In this document: one piece after another, positions 26,951 to 37,006 of the stretch | Layout: every line of letters begins with the position of its first letter | How positions within the stretch are numbered: the stretch's first letter is position 1 | Assembly: GCA_016932095.1 (NCBI GenBank) | Contig: JAFGDN010000019.1 | Location: 1-64,000, forward strand | DNA length: 64,000 nt | Direction of reading: 5' to 3' | Source of the DNA: Sedimentisphaerales bacterium | Lineage (GTDB): Bacteria > Planctomycetota > Phycisphaerae > Sedimentisphaerales > Anaerobacaceae | Notes under the pieces: model-generated | Databases searched by the model: none | What the model saw: only the letters and a program-made list of their open reading frames with translations | What the model was told of the DNA's origin: nothing | Translations under genes and position numbers: made by a program

Positions 26951-29566
26951 ATGGATTTCAAACGGGCGACGGCTGATTACTCGGTGAAACATTATAAGCT
27001 TGTGGCGGCGGTAATGATGGTTTTTACGCTGGCGACGGCCTCGTTGATACCGCTTATAAAAGTCGATACAGACCCGGAGAATATGCTTTCACCCGACGAA
27101 TCCGTAAGGTTATTTCATAATCAGGCCAAAGCCGAATTTTCCCTGTATGACATCGTGGTCGTCGGAATCGTTAACAACAAAAATCCGGACGGGGTCTTCA
27201 ATCCTCAGTCGCTTTCGAGAATTTACGAGCTTACTGAGTTTGCGCGAACGCTGACCTGGTCGAGTGAGAAAGAAGAAAACAGGCAAATCGGCGTTGTCGG
27301 CGTCGATATACTCGCTCCATCGACGGTTGACCATATCGGCCAGGGAGGCCCCGGAGAGATAAAATTTGAATGGCTTATGACCAGGCCGCCGGACACGCGG
27401 GATGAGGCGATTGAGATACGCAATAAGGCGATGAGCAATCCGCTGCTGAAAGGGACGCTTGTCTCGGAAGACGGCAGGGCGGTCTGTCTGTATCTGCCGC
27501 TGACCGATAAAGACCTCAGCTACCGGATTTATACGCTGCTCCGCGATAAAATCGCCACATTCGGCGGCGATGAGCAGTATTACATTACGGGCCTTCCCGT
27601 CGCCGAAGATACGTTCGGCGTCGAAATGTTTATACAGATGGCCATATCGGCGCCTCTGGCGATGCTGGTTGTTTTCCTGCTTATGCTGTTTTTCTTCCGC
27701 AAGCTGCTGCTCGTCGTTTCGCCTATGATAATTGCGATTGTCTCGGTTATTTCAACTATGGGCCTGCTTATAGGTTTCGGCTTTCCTGTTCATATTATGA
27801 GCTCGATGATACCGATATTTCTTATGCCGATATCGGTTGTTGATTCGGTTCACATCCTTTCGGAATTTTTCGAATTATATACCAGAGAAAAAGGACGGGA
27901 CGGAACAATAAAGGAGGTTATGGGCCACCTGTTTACTCCTATGCTCTATACCTCACTAACAACAGCCGCCGGATTCGCGTCGCTTGCCCTGACGCCGATA
28001 CCGCCTGTTCAGGTTTTCGGAGTGTTCGTAGCCGTCGGTGTTATGATAGCGTGGGTGTTTACGGTAACATTCGTGCCGGCATACGTGATGCTGATAAGCG
28101 AAAAGTCGCTCGAAAACTTCGGCCAGGCCGCCGTGCACGTCGAAAAACAAAGCCGGCTTGCAAAAATACTGCGCACAACGGGACAATTCACTTATACCGG
28201 TGCGAAACCGATACTGGCTGTGGCGGCTTTAATAACGGCCGTCGCCGTTTACGGTATTACCCGAATACAGGTAAATGACAATCCCGTCAAATGGTTCTCC
28301 AAACGTCATCCCATTCGACAGGCAGATATCGAACTGAACAAACATTTCGGCGGCACATATATGGCTTATCTTGTTTTAGAGCAATCCCCTGAAAGCAAAA
28401 CTAACATAACGGATGAGTCCGAGGATGCCGAGAGCTTATTTACAAAACCCGAAATGCTCGAGTATGTATCGAAACTTCAGGACTATCTCAAACAATCGGG
28501 GCTTGTCGGCAAGAGCAATTCAGTTGCGGACGTGGTCAAGAAGGTGCATCAGGAGCTGATTGACGGCAAACCGGAAAACTATATCATCCCGAGAACCGCA
28601 CCTGCCGTGGCCCAGTGCCTGATGCAGTTTCAAAGCAGCCATAATCCCGATGACCTGTGGCACCTGGTTACTTATGACTATGACAAGGCCAATATCTGGC
28701 TGCAGCTCACCAGCGGCGATAACCAGGATATGGAAAAGGTTGTCAGGACAGTCGATACATTTTTCACCCAAAACAAGCCGCTTGTGCCCCTGACATACAA
28801 CTGGGCGGGTCTGACGTATATTAATACCGTCTGGCAGGATAAAATGGTGTTCGGAATGCTCCAGTCGTTTCTGGGCAGCTTCCTGATTGTCTTTATTATG
28901 ATGGCCGTCCTGTTCCGCTCGGCTCTGTGGGGCCTGATTTGTATGGTCCCGCTTACGCTCACTATTGTGCTGATTTACGGAGTAATAGGACTGGCGGGAA
29001 AGGACTATGATATGCCGGTAGCGGTGCTCAGCGCATTGACTCTGGGAATGGCTGTGGACTTCGCGATTCATTTTCTCGAACGTGCCCGGGTCAGTTGCGA
29101 CCGAACCGGCTCATGGCAGACCAGCGCCGGCGAAATGTTTGCCGAGCCGGCAAGGGCGATAACCAGAAACGTCTTGGTTATAGCCATCGGTTTTTTACCG
29201 TTACTGGCCGCCCCGCTTGTACCATACAAAACCGTGGGTGTATTTATGTGCGTGATTATGGCGCTGTCGGGGATTGTTACGCTGATAGTGCTGCCGGCCA
29301 TTATAAAACTTACTGAGAAAACGTTGTTTAAACCAAAGCAAACCGTAGTATCACCGGGCTGCAACTGCGGCTTTTGCCTCATTATTTCAGCGGCGACTGT
29401 CGTTCTCGTGGCGCTCAACCTGCATCAGTACTGGCATCTGGGGCTGACCCGGCTGACCTGGCTTAGTATAATAACGATACCTGTAATGGTTCTCGTTTGT
29501 GGCGTAATGTCGCGAAGGCAGGTGTGTAAAAACATAAGTAAGGAAGGAAAACGAGGTGTAAAATGA
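26951..29566 (+). CDS. RND-superfamily (MMPL/HpnN-like) exporter
   Basis: 871 residues, GGAGG ribosome site 9-10 nt before ATG. The topology is that of a small RND exporter: one segment at residues 18-40, a periplasmic domain, then a five-helix bundle starting PLAMLVVFLLMLFFFRKLLL, and the same plan repeated after about residue 400 (second bundle from FLIVFIMMAVLFRSALWG). The fold-typical acidic motifs MPISVVDSVHILSEFFE and LGMAVDFAIHFLERA are present, so it is likely proton-driven. Unusually, two more membrane segments follow, after a cysteine-rich GCNCGFC (about residues 800-850). Related proteins move hopanoids and other lipids. Overlaps the next gene by four bases. Confidence 0.88.
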   Translation: MDFKRATADYSVKHYKLVAAVMMVFTLATASLIPLIKVDTDPENMLSPDESVRLFHNQAKAEFSLYDIVVVGIVNNKNPDGVFNPQSLSRIYELTEFARTLTWSSEKEENRQIGVVGVDILAPSTVDHIGQGGPGEIKFEWLMTRPPDTRDEAIEIRNKAMSNPLLKGTLVSEDGRAVCLYLPLTDKDLSYRIYTLLRDKIATFGGDEQYYITGLPVAEDTFGVEMFIQMAISAPLAMLVVFLLMLFFFRKLLLVVSPMIIAIVSVISTMGLLIGFGFPVHIMSSMIPIFLMPISVVDSVHILSEFFELYTREKGRDGTIKEVMGHLFTPMLYTSLTTAAGFASLALTPIPPVQVFGVFVAVGVMIAWVFTVTFVPAYVMLISEKSLENFGQAAVHVEKQSRLAKILRTTGQFTYTGAKPILAVAALITAVAVYGITRIQVNDNPVKWFSKRHPIRQADIELNKHFGGTYMAYLVLEQSPESKTNITDESEDAESLFTKPEMLEYVSKLQDYLKQSGLVGKSNSVADVVKKVHQELIDGKPENYIIPRTAPAVAQCLMQFQSSHNPDDLWHLVTYDYDKANIWLQLTSGDNQDMEKVVRTVDTFFTQNKPLVPLTYNWAGLTYINTVWQDKMVFGMLQSFLGSFLIVFIMMAVLFRSALWGLICMVPLTLTIVLIYGVIGLAGKDYDMPVAVLSALTLGMAVDFAIHFLERARVSCDRTGSWQTSAGEMFAEPARAITRNVLVIAIGFLPLLAAPLVPYKTVGVFMCVIMALSGIVTLIVLPAIIKLTEKTLFKPKQTVVSPGCNCGFCLIISAATVVLVALNLHQYWHLGLTRLTWLSIITIPVMVLVCGVMSRRQVCKNISKEGKRGVK

Positions 29567-30372
29567 AACTTTTGACGGTCGTTACAATAATATTTATAAG
29601 TTCGTCGGCCCTCATTGCTGCTGATGACCCAAACACTCCGGAAAAGATCACCGACGTCAACATTATCGTTAGCAAGGCCAACATTATGGCCTATTATCAG
29701 GGCGACGACGGCAAGGCCAGGGTCAAAATGACGATAACCGACAGAAGGGGCCAGACAAGGAACCGTGAGTTCATTATTTTACGCAAAGACGTGGAGGACG
29801 GCGGCGACCAGAATTATTACGTTTATTTCCTCAAGCCGGCCGACGTCCGCGAAATGGTCTTTATAGTCCATAAACACGCAGATATAAACAGAGACGACGA
29901 CAGGTGGCTGTATCTGCCGGGCCTTGACCTCGTCAAGCGAATTGCCGCAGGTGACAAACGCACCAGCTTTGTCGGCTCGGACTTTCTGTATGAGGATGTT
30001 TCGGGACGAAATCTCGAAGAAGATACCCACGAGTTTATCGAGACAACCGAACAGTATTACGTAATAAAGAACATACCGAAAAAACCCGAAACCGTGGAGT
30101 TCGGCTATTTCACTGTTGCGATAGACCGCTGCAATTTTGTCCCGATGAAGATGGAATTTTACGACAGGAACAGCAAACTGTATCGCGTGATTGAATCCCA
30201 AAAAGTAGAGACGATTCAGGGCTTCCCAACGGTTGTCAAATCCCTTGTCTCGGATTTGAATACGGGTAGCAAAACGGAAATGGAATTCAGCGGCGTGCAG
30301 TATAACATCGGCCTCGGTGACGTATTCACAGAGAGATACCTCAGGAGGCCTCCTGATGAGGCGAGAAAATGA
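29563..30372 (+). CDS. Periplasmic outer-membrane lipoprotein-sorting (LolA-like) protein
   Basis: 269 residues, signal peptide MKLLTVVTIIFISSSALIA cleaved before ADD. The body (QGDDGKARVKMTITDRRGQ, DDRWLYLPGLDLVKRIAAGD, SFVGSDFLYEDVSGRNLEED) is that of the outer-membrane lipoprotein-sorting family related to LolA and to DUF1329, an open beta-barrel that shields lipid. Its ATG overlaps the RND stop and its own stop overlaps the barrel gene (ATGA at both ends), so the three proteins are made together. I infer a shuttle between the RND pump and the barrel protein. Confidence 0.88.
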   Translation: MKLLTVVTIIFISSSALIAADDPNTPEKITDVNIIVSKANIMAYYQGDDGKARVKMTITDRRGQTRNREFIILRKDVEDGGDQNYYVYFLKPADVREMVFIVHKHADINRDDDRWLYLPGLDLVKRIAAGDKRTSFVGSDFLYEDVSGRNLEEDTHEFIETTEQYYVIKNIPKKPETVEFGYFTVAIDRCNFVPMKMEFYDRNSKLYRVIESQKVETIQGFPTVVKSLVSDLNTGSKTEMEFSGVQYNIGLGDVFTERYLRRPPDEARK

Positions 30373-31631
30373 TTTTTCGTCGGATATTCGTATTTTTGCT
30401 GGCAATAATCCTATCCTCGCAGATTTTTGCGAAAGACGATTCGGACTCCCTGCTCGAGGATATTGATATTCACGGCTTTTACGAGGTCAGATCGGGATAT
30501 CGCACGCGAAAAGACCCGTATGAAAAAGATATGTCGGTTATGGAGCAGCGGCTCCAGCTTGACGTATCGTCGTATCAGGACTGGGGCGACTGGAAAGTCA
30601 AAGGTGATACAATAGGCGACCTGGTCGAAGAGCAGGGGGATTTCGATTTACGTGAGGCGTATGTATCGAGCAGGCCGTTCGATTTTATGGACGCCAAAAT
30701 AGGAAGACAAATCCTGACGTGGGGAACGGGCGATCTGATTTTTATAAACGACTTGTTTCCAAAGGACTGGGAATCATTCTTTATCGGCAGAGATACTGAA
30801 TATCTTAAAGCCCCTTCGGACGCTGCGAAAATCAGTATGTTCAGCGACTTCGCCAATCTCGATATTATCTATACACCCCAGTTCGACAGTGACCGGTATA
30901 TCGACGGCAGGCGCATAAGCTACTGGAATTCAAACCTGCAGAGATTGGCCGGCCGGGATGCTGTTGTGCACACAGACAAGCCCGACAAGTGGTTCAGGGA
31001 TGATGAAATCGCGGCTCGGATTTACAAGAATATCAATAATTACGAATACGCGCTCTACGCCTATCATGGTTTCTGGAAAAGCCCCGGCGGGCAAAATCCG
31101 ACCGTTGGCAAAGCGACTTTCCCTGACTTGAGCGTTTACGGTGCAAGCGTTCGAGGCAACATAGCCAAAGGAATCGGCAATATGGAATTCGGTTATTATC
31201 AGTCGGAAGACGACCAGAGCGGCAGGAACGGCAACATTAATAATTCCGAAATCAGGTTTCTTATCGGTTATACCCAAGAGATAGGCAAAGATTTTACCGC
31301 GGGTTTACAATATTTTATTGAGCGTATGATGGATTACGACGACTATAAAAACGGTTCGCCCTCAGGGCTTGACCGCGACAAAACCAGGCACCTGCTCACA
31401 ATGCGGCTGACAAAACTGCTTATGAACCAGAACCTGCGATGCTCACTGTTCACGTATTTTTCGCCATCGGACAAAGACGTCTATATGAGGCCGAACATCA
31501 ATTACAAGATAAGCGATAATTTAGCCGTTGAGGCCGGCGCGAATGTCTTTTTCGGCGATTATCCCGACACCTTCTTTGGTCAGTTCGAAAATAATTCAAA
31601 TATTTACACGGGTTTTCGTTACAGTTTTTAG
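30369..31631 (+). CDS. Outer-membrane beta-barrel protein (DUF1302-like)
   Basis: 420 residues, signal peptide MIFRRIFVFLLAIILSSQIFA. The mature part alternates polar and hydrophobic residues in strands, with IHGFYEVRSGYR and ANFGR-type stretches such as DAKIGRQILTWGTGDLIF, which resembles the DUF1302 barrel family. It ends YTGFRYSF, the terminal Phe being the BAM recognition signal. RND plus DUF1329/LolA-like plus DUF1302 is a recurrent gene trio in proteobacteria, and here AsmA-like is added. The cargo is not known. Confidence 0.82.
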   Translation: MIFRRIFVFLLAIILSSQIFAKDDSDSLLEDIDIHGFYEVRSGYRTRKDPYEKDMSVMEQRLQLDVSSYQDWGDWKVKGDTIGDLVEEQGDFDLREAYVSSRPFDFMDAKIGRQILTWGTGDLIFINDLFPKDWESFFIGRDTEYLKAPSDAAKISMFSDFANLDIIYTPQFDSDRYIDGRRISYWNSNLQRLAGRDAVVHTDKPDKWFRDDEIAARIYKNINNYEYALYAYHGFWKSPGGQNPTVGKATFPDLSVYGASVRGNIAKGIGNMEFGYYQSEDDQSGRNGNINNSEIRFLIGYTQEIGKDFTAGLQYFIERMMDYDDYKNGSPSGLDRDKTRHLLTMRLTKLLMNQNLRCSLFTYFSPSDKDVYMRPNINYKISDNLAVEAGANVFFGDYPDTFFGQFENNSNIYTGFRYSF

Positions 31632-31655
31632 GAATTAAATCGAAAGGAAAATATT

Positions 31656-32066
31656 ATGACACAGGATGAACAGTATCTCAATCTGCTTTCTACTTTTCAT
31701 TTCGTTTACGCAGGTATAAAAGCGTTGTTTTCGTGTGTTTTCCTGATACACGTGGCCATAGGCATCGCTATGCTTTGTGGCGCGATGGATGGTAACGACG
31801 CACCGCCGCGGTTTTTAGGATTATTGTTCGTTTTTATTGGTTCGGCCTTTATCATATTTGCGTGGATTATGGCCGCTTTAATCGTCGCTGCCGGCGCAAA
31901 TCTTAAGCGGCGCACCCGACGCACCTTTTGCATTGTCATAGCCGCTATCGAGTGCATATCTATGCCCTTGGGAACCGTCCTCGGCGTTTTTACTCTCATT
32001 GTCCTGCTGAAGGACTCGGTAAGAGTCCTCTTCGAGGCCCAAAAAGCAACTGGGCAGCATTCGTAA
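31656..32066 (+). CDS. Small polytopic membrane protein
   Basis: 136 residues, AAAGGA ribosome site 7-8 nt before ATG. Three membrane segments are visible (about residues 15-40, 48-75 and 85-120) with GANLKRRTRRTFC as the basic loop between the second and third. No family recognised. It follows the barrel gene by 24 bp and could be the last gene of that operon. Confidence 0.72.
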   Translation: MTQDEQYLNLLSTFHFVYAGIKALFSCVFLIHVAIGIAMLCGAMDGNDAPPRFLGLLFVFIGSAFIIFAWIMAALIVAAGANLKRRTRRTFCIVIAAIECISMPLGTVLGVFTLIVLLKDSVRVLFEAQKATGQHS

Positions 32067-32234
32067 GAAATACCGGATGCTGCACAAGTTGAACTGCTGC
32101 CAAAAAGGCAGCCGGCGGTTGTTTTATTTGTCGCAAACGATTGATATCGCAGGAGTTAGGAAATAGTATAACCCCGGCACACGGTTTGCACATTATAAAA
32201 GGGACGGTATTATATAAACAAAAGGAAGACAGAT

Positions 32235-34820
32235 ATGAAATTCGATAAGTTCACGTTGAAGACGCAGGAGGCGCTGGCGACGGCCCAGCAAACCGCGATG
32301 GCCAAATCGAATACCGTGCTTAGCCCTTTGCATTTGCTTAGCGCGATTGTCAGCGATGATGAGGGTATCGCACCCGAGATTCTCAAGAAAATCGGCGCCA
32401 ACGTTCCGCGTATCAGGGATATGACCGATAGCGAGCTTCGCCGTCTGCCGCAGGGACAGGTCAGCGGACAAATTATGCCCGACCCGGCATTGAATCAGAT
32501 TATCTTAGACGCCCAAAACCGGGCCGACGCGATGGGCGACGAATACCTCAGCGTCGAACATCTGCTGTTGTCGCTTGCGGTGCTATCGAGCGACGCTCGT
32601 GAGGTTTTGCGCCTCAATTCCGTAACGGCTGGCCAGATAGAAAAGGCGCTCAAGGATATTCGCGGCGGCGAAAAAATCACCGACCAAAGCCCGGAGGCGA
32701 AATATAAAGCGCTTGAGCGATATGGAATTGACCTGCTGGATATGGCTCGCAAAGGCAAGCTCGACCCCGTCATCGGCAGAGATGAGGAAATCCGACGATG
32801 TATGCAGGTGCTTAACAGGCGGACAAAGAATAATCCCGTTTTGATTGGCGAACCGGGCGTCGGCAAGACCGCGATTGTCGAGGGCCTTGCCCAGCGAATC
32901 GTCGCCGGCGACGTGCCGACCGGATTGAAAGATAAAAGGATTATCGCGCTCGATATGGGCTCGCTTATCGCGGGAACCAAATTCAGGGGCGAATTTGAGG
33001 AACGGCTCAAAGCCGTCCTGAAGGAGGTAATCGCCGCCCAGGGCGGGATTATCCTGTTCATAGACGAATTGCACACCGTCGTCGGCGCCGGTAAGGCCGA
33101 AGGCGCCGTTGACGCGGGCAACCTCCTTAAACCGTCCCTGGCGAGAGGCGAATTACGCTGCATAGGCGCAACGACCATCGACGAATATCGAAAACACGTT
33201 GAGAAAGACGCCGCCCTCGAAAGAAGGTTTCAGCCGATTTTGATAGACCCGCCAAGCGTCGAGGACACCATAACGATTTTGCGAGGGCTAAAGAACCGCT
33301 ATGATACCCATCACGGCGTGCGGATTACCGATTCGGCGCTCGTGGCCGCCGCGACGCTGTCAAACCGCTATATTTCGGACAGGTGGCTGCCCGATAAGGC
33401 CATCGACCTCATTGATGAGGCGGCCTCGAAACTGCGCATCGAGAATGATTCCCTGCCCGCCGAGCTGGATGATATTCGAAGGAAAATCATACAGTTGCAG
33501 GTCGAACGGGAGGCGTTGAAAAAGGAAACCGACGAGGCCAGTAAAGACCGGCTCAAAAAAGCGGAAAAACAGCTTGCCGAATTACAGGAGCAGGACAAAA
33601 AACTGACGGCGCAGTGGAACCGCGAAAAAGGAGATATAAATTACATCAAGGACCTGAAGCAGAAAATCGACCAGGCACAATTGCAATTCAATGAGGCCCA
33701 GCGCAAGGGCGACCTTGAACAGGCGGCCCGGCTGAAATACGAGACAATCACTAATCTTAAAAAGGAGCTTGCCGAAAAAGAGGCCCTGCTTGCCAAAAGC
33801 AACGGCGCGATGCTGCATAACGAAGTAACGGAAGAGCACGTCGCCGAAGTCGTCTCGAAATGGACGGGTATTCCCGTGGCGAGATTGCTTAGCGGGGAAC
33901 GCGACCGCCTGATGAAGATGGATGAGCACATCAGGAAGCGGGTCGTCGGCCAGGACGAGGCGGTCGGGGCGATTTGCAACGCCGTTCGGCGAAACAGGGC
34001 GGGACTCGGCGACCCGCACAGGCCAATCGGGGTGTTTTTATTCCTTGGGCCTACAGGCGTTGGTAAAACCGAGCTTTCAAAAGCGCTGGCTGACTTTCTG
34101 TTCAATGACCCGTCGGCAATGGTTCGAATTGATATGAGCGAATTTATGGAGCAGCATTCAGTTGCACGGCTCATTGGTGCGCCGCCAGGATACGTCGGCT
34201 ACGAGGAAGGCGGCCGACTGACTGAAGCCGTCAGGAGAAAACCTTATTCCGTCATTCTGCTCGATGAAATCGAAAAGGCACATCCCGACGTGTTTAACGT
34301 CTTGTTGCAGGTTTTTGACGACGCCCGTCTCACCGATGGTAAGGGTCGAACCGTCGATTTCAAGAACACCGTTATAATTATGACCAGCAACATCGCCAGC
34401 CAGCAGATTCAACAGCTTACCGAGGAAAAAGGCGAGGACTGGGAAATCGAATCACAGGTCAAGGATATGCTCAAACAGGTTTTCAAGCCGGAATTTTTGA
34501 ACCGAATAGACGAGACAATCGTTTTTCATACCCTTAAAAACGATGACCTCAAAAAAATCGTGGATATTCAACTACAATACCTTGCCCAGCGACTGCACGA
34601 ACGTAAGATTGAAGTCCAATATACCGACGCCGCAAAAGAGCTGATTATAGAGGAGGGTTACGACGCCTCTTTCGGCGCACGACCCCTCAAGCGGGTAATA
34701 CAGCAGCGACTCGAAAACCCGCTCGCTGCTGAGCTTCTGGCTGGCAAATTCGCCGACGGCGATAAAATCAAAATCGACGCTAAGCAGCATAAATTTACTT
34801 TCGAAAAAGCCCGGCCCTGA
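32235..34820 (+). CDS. clpB: ATP-dependent disaggregase ClpB
   Basis: 861 residues, normal length. N-domain (residues 1-145, [20 protein letters not shown]), first AAA+ module with Walker A GEPGVGKT near 206, the long coiled-coil M domain that distinguishes ClpB from ClpA/C (about 405-525, [20 protein letters not shown]), and second module with GPTGVGKT near 602. There is no ClpP-binding loop seen. It works with DnaK to rescue aggregated proteins. AAAGGAAG lies 8 nt before ATG. No CIRCE element or clear sigma32 promoter is seen; TTGCAC-16-TATTAT (32186-32213) is a weak candidate but would leave almost no leader. Confidence 0.97.
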   Translation: MKFDKFTLKTQEALATAQQTAMAKSNTVLSPLHLLSAIVSDDEGIAPEILKKIGANVPRIRDMTDSELRRLPQGQVSGQIMPDPALNQIILDAQNRADAMGDEYLSVEHLLLSLAVLSSDAREVLRLNSVTAGQIEKALKDIRGGEKITDQSPEAKYKALERYGIDLLDMARKGKLDPVIGRDEEIRRCMQVLNRRTKNNPVLIGEPGVGKTAIVEGLAQRIVAGDVPTGLKDKRIIALDMGSLIAGTKFRGEFEERLKAVLKEVIAAQGGIILFIDELHTVVGAGKAEGAVDAGNLLKPSLARGELRCIGATTIDEYRKHVEKDAALERRFQPILIDPPSVEDTITILRGLKNRYDTHHGVRITDSALVAAATLSNRYISDRWLPDKAIDLIDEAASKLRIENDSLPAELDDIRRKIIQLQVEREALKKETDEASKDRLKKAEKQLAELQEQDKKLTAQWNREKGDINYIKDLKQKIDQAQLQFNEAQRKGDLEQAARLKYETITNLKKELAEKEALLAKSNGAMLHNEVTEEHVAEVVSKWTGIPVARLLSGERDRLMKMDEHIRKRVVGQDEAVGAICNAVRRNRAGLGDPHRPIGVFLFLGPTGVGKTELSKALADFLFNDPSAMVRIDMSEFMEQHSVARLIGAPPGYVGYEEGGRLTEAVRRKPYSVILLDEIEKAHPDVFNVLLQVFDDARLTDGKGRTVDFKNTVIIMTSNIASQQIQQLTEEKGEDWEIESQVKDMLKQVFKPEFLNRIDETIVFHTLKNDDLKKIVDIQLQYLAQRLHERKIEVQYTDAAKELIIEEGYDASFGARPLKRVIQQRLENPLAAELLAGKFADGDKIKIDAKQHKFTFEKARP

Positions 34821-34985
34821 GCTAAGTGCGCCTTTCTTGTTTATCGGTGGGCTTTGCTATTTCGCCGTAAGGCGTCTCTTACGGGATTAGCGAATTGAAA
34901 AGCGGAGAGGGCAGGATTCGATACGCGGTCCGCCTTCGGCGTGTCGAACATGGGTGTTGCCGTTTCGAGTAAGAGGTTATGAATT

Positions 34986-35537
34986 ATGGCAGAAATGAAT
35001 CCTTATGAATTTAGGCAGACAAGCGGCGGGCAGGGGCAAACGGCGGGGCAAGCCCCGCCATACGAAAGGCAGGCGGTTGAAAGGCCGGTGGCGGTTACGG
35101 TGTTCGGGTTGCTGAATATTGTGGTTGGCTGCTGGGGATTATACAATGTTGTTTTGAGTTTACATAAAATTATAATACTCTATAAAGGACACTGGACAAT
35201 ACGCGGCACACTCTATGTACTCGGGCCATTCAGTATTAGTATCGGTTTTATTATCTGGATACTGCTTTTGGGAATCGGCCTGTTGACGATGAAAAGATGG
35301 GCGAGGCGCGGGTCAATAATGTATGCCAGAATTAAGATTGTATTTGCTGTTATTTCAACTGGTCTTTTCATTTTCTCGTTATTCAGGGTCTGGTCATCAA
35401 TCCCGAATGACAGGGTCGGTCCTGTGATATTTTCAATATGCAAGAGTTTTATACGAAACTTCGTTTACCCTGTGCTGCTTTTGATTTTTATGCTGTCGCC
35501 AAAGGTCAAACAGGCGTTTGCGGCCGTAGGCGGGTAA
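34986..35537 (+). CDS. Membrane protein with a glycine/glutamine-rich N-terminus
   Basis: 183 residues. An unstructured head (QTSGGQGQTAGQAPPYERQA) is followed by about four membrane segments (VTVFGLLNIVVGCWGLYNVV, a segment at 75-95, one at 120-140, a last at 155-172). AAGAGG lies before ATG. The family is unknown; short proteins of this plan (disordered N-terminus, four helices) are frequent in planctomycetes. Confidence 0.7.
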   Translation: MAEMNPYEFRQTSGGQGQTAGQAPPYERQAVERPVAVTVFGLLNIVVGCWGLYNVVLSLHKIIILYKGHWTIRGTLYVLGPFSISIGFIIWILLLGIGLLTMKRWARRGSIMYARIKIVFAVISTGLFIFSLFRVWSSIPNDRVGPVIFSICKSFIRNFVYPVLLLIFMLSPKVKQAFAAVGG

Positions 35538-35681
35538 TGGATTTTGGATTGCGGTTACTTTCAGTAACATTCGAGGGGCTTTGCGGGGGAATATGTTTGT
35601 TGATTTTTGTATCGGGCACAGTTACGCTATAGAGGAGAAACGCGGTTGCGATGAATATTCAAATATTGCGGGAGAAATAAA

Positions 35682-36362
35682 ATGGATGGTTTTTTTACTG
35701 GCGCGCTGGCTGGAATCGTCACAGGGGTCGTGGTTGTGATACTGCTTAGAAGGCGCGGCAGGGGTGGCCTGCGAGGGGCAGACGTGCACGTTCACGGCTC
35801 GATAGAGGAGCTTCGCAGTGTCGGTGAGCTTGTCGTGTTTAAGATGATAACCAAGGAAATCGTTACCGCGGCGGACCACTGGTTCGGCGATTTCGGCAAG
35901 CGATACCTGACCTGGCTTTTGAGCAATAAGAAAATGGCGATGATATTCGAATTCGAGATTGATTTCAGATATGACCTTAGAAGCAATGACTTTGTAATCG
36001 AGGCGGCTGGCGGAAATTCATATAGATTGAAAATGCCGAAGTGCTTTTACCAGACGCATATCCGGGACGTGAATTTCTATGACGAGCAAAGCTCGAAGCT
36101 GCTGCCCTGGCTGATACCTGATTTGCTTAATCGTGCGTTCGGGCCGGGTTTCAACGAGTCCGACAAGAATCGGCTCAAGGAAGAGGCCAAACAGCAGGCA
36201 GCCCTTATGGCGAGGGATTTCGTCGAAAAGATGCGTTCGGAGGTGCAAAGCTCCGCAAAAAAGACGCTTGAGACGCTGGGAAAGGCGTTCGGCGCCGATA
36301 GCGTAACGGTGGATTTCAGCGCCTCGGAGCTGATTCAGACGAAGGTGGAAGCGGCGGCGTGA
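35682..36362 (+). CDS. Membrane-anchored DUF4230-like protein
   Basis: 226 residues, GGGAGA 7 nt before ATG. One N-terminal membrane segment (MDGFFTGALAGIVTGVVVVI), then SIEELRSVGELVVFKMITKE and KKMAMIFEFEIDFRYDL, the order of motifs of DUF4230. The C-terminal third is helical and charged (EEAKQQAALMARDFVEKMRS). DUF4230 proteins have no established function. The next 170 bp hold the ribosomal-protein promoter. Confidence 0.72.
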   Translation: MDGFFTGALAGIVTGVVVVILLRRRGRGGLRGADVHVHGSIEELRSVGELVVFKMITKEIVTAADHWFGDFGKRYLTWLLSNKKMAMIFEFEIDFRYDLRSNDFVIEAAGGNSYRLKMPKCFYQTHIRDVNFYDEQSSKLLPWLIPDLLNRAFGPGFNESDKNRLKEEAKQQAALMARDFVEKMRSEVQSSAKKTLETLGKAFGADSVTVDFSASELIQTKVEAAA

Positions 36363-36477
36363 ACGTTCCGGGATTTGGCAGGGGGTAATACCGGCGGCGG
36401 GAATGTACTGTGGGGCCAAACGCTGACGGCCAGCCGGAGGGTTAAAGAAAATCTTATAATTTTAACCGGTTATATAT

Positions 36478-36505
36478 TTGACATATCCGTCTAATTCGCT
36501 AAAAT
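36478..36505 (+). promoter_or_regulatory. Strong sigma70-type promoter of rplM-rpsI
   Basis: Perfect TTGACA (36478-36483), 16-bp spacer, TAAAAT (36500-36505), about 30 bp before the rplM start. It is the best -35/-10 pair I found in the window, as expected for ribosomal-protein genes. Confidence 0.75.
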
Positions 36506-36535
36506 AATGGGCTTTCGTAAGAATTAGGAGTGTAT

Positions 36536-36964
36536 ATGAAGACGTTTTTAATGAAAAGTGAGGACGTGCAGCGAAAATGGCGTTTGGTTGACGCCAACGG
36601 GCAGGTTTTAGGCCGGATGGCGACAAAGATTGCCCTGATGCTGATGGGCAAGCACCAGCCGACATATACCCCGCACGTCGATTGCGGTGATTACGTTGTT
36701 GTCGTGAATGCAGAAAAGGTCCGCGTTACGGGGAGCAAGGCCGAACAGCGGGAATACGATTACTACACGCATTACCCCGGCGGGCACAGGTGTAAGACGT
36801 TTGCGGATATGTTCGCGAAAAAACCCGAAAAAGTCGTCGAGCTGGCGGTAAAGCGGATGCTGCCCAAGAACAAGCTGGCCAGGCGTATGATACTTCGGCT
36901 CAAAGTCGTTCGAGGACCTGAACACCATTACCAGGCACAGAAGCCGGAAAAGATAGCGATATAA
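36536..36964 (+). CDS. rplM: 50S ribosomal protein L13
   Basis: 142 residues from ATG 36536, with TAGGAG just upstream; an in-frame GTG at 36530 overlaps that ribosome site and is unlikely. RKWRLVDANGQVLGRMATKI, YTPHVDCGDYVVVVNAEKVR, and AVKRMLPKNKLARRMILRLK are the L13 signatures. L13 is an early-assembly protein of the large subunit. It forms the conserved rplM-rpsI pair with the gene 42 bp downstream. Confidence 0.97.
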   Translation: MKTFLMKSEDVQRKWRLVDANGQVLGRMATKIALMLMGKHQPTYTPHVDCGDYVVVVNAEKVRVTGSKAEQREYDYYTHYPGGHRCKTFADMFAKKPEKVVELAVKRMLPKNKLARRMILRLKVVRGPEHHYQAQKPEKIAI

Positions 36965-37006
36965 TTGTTCCCGCCGCGGGCGGGTAAATTGGAAAGATAA
37001 GAGAAT

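Noticed and set aside
32100-32234. CIRCE element or sigma32 promoter before clpB
   Set aside because: No TTAGCACTC/GAGTGCTAA inverted repeat and no CCCCAT-type -10 with proper spacing.
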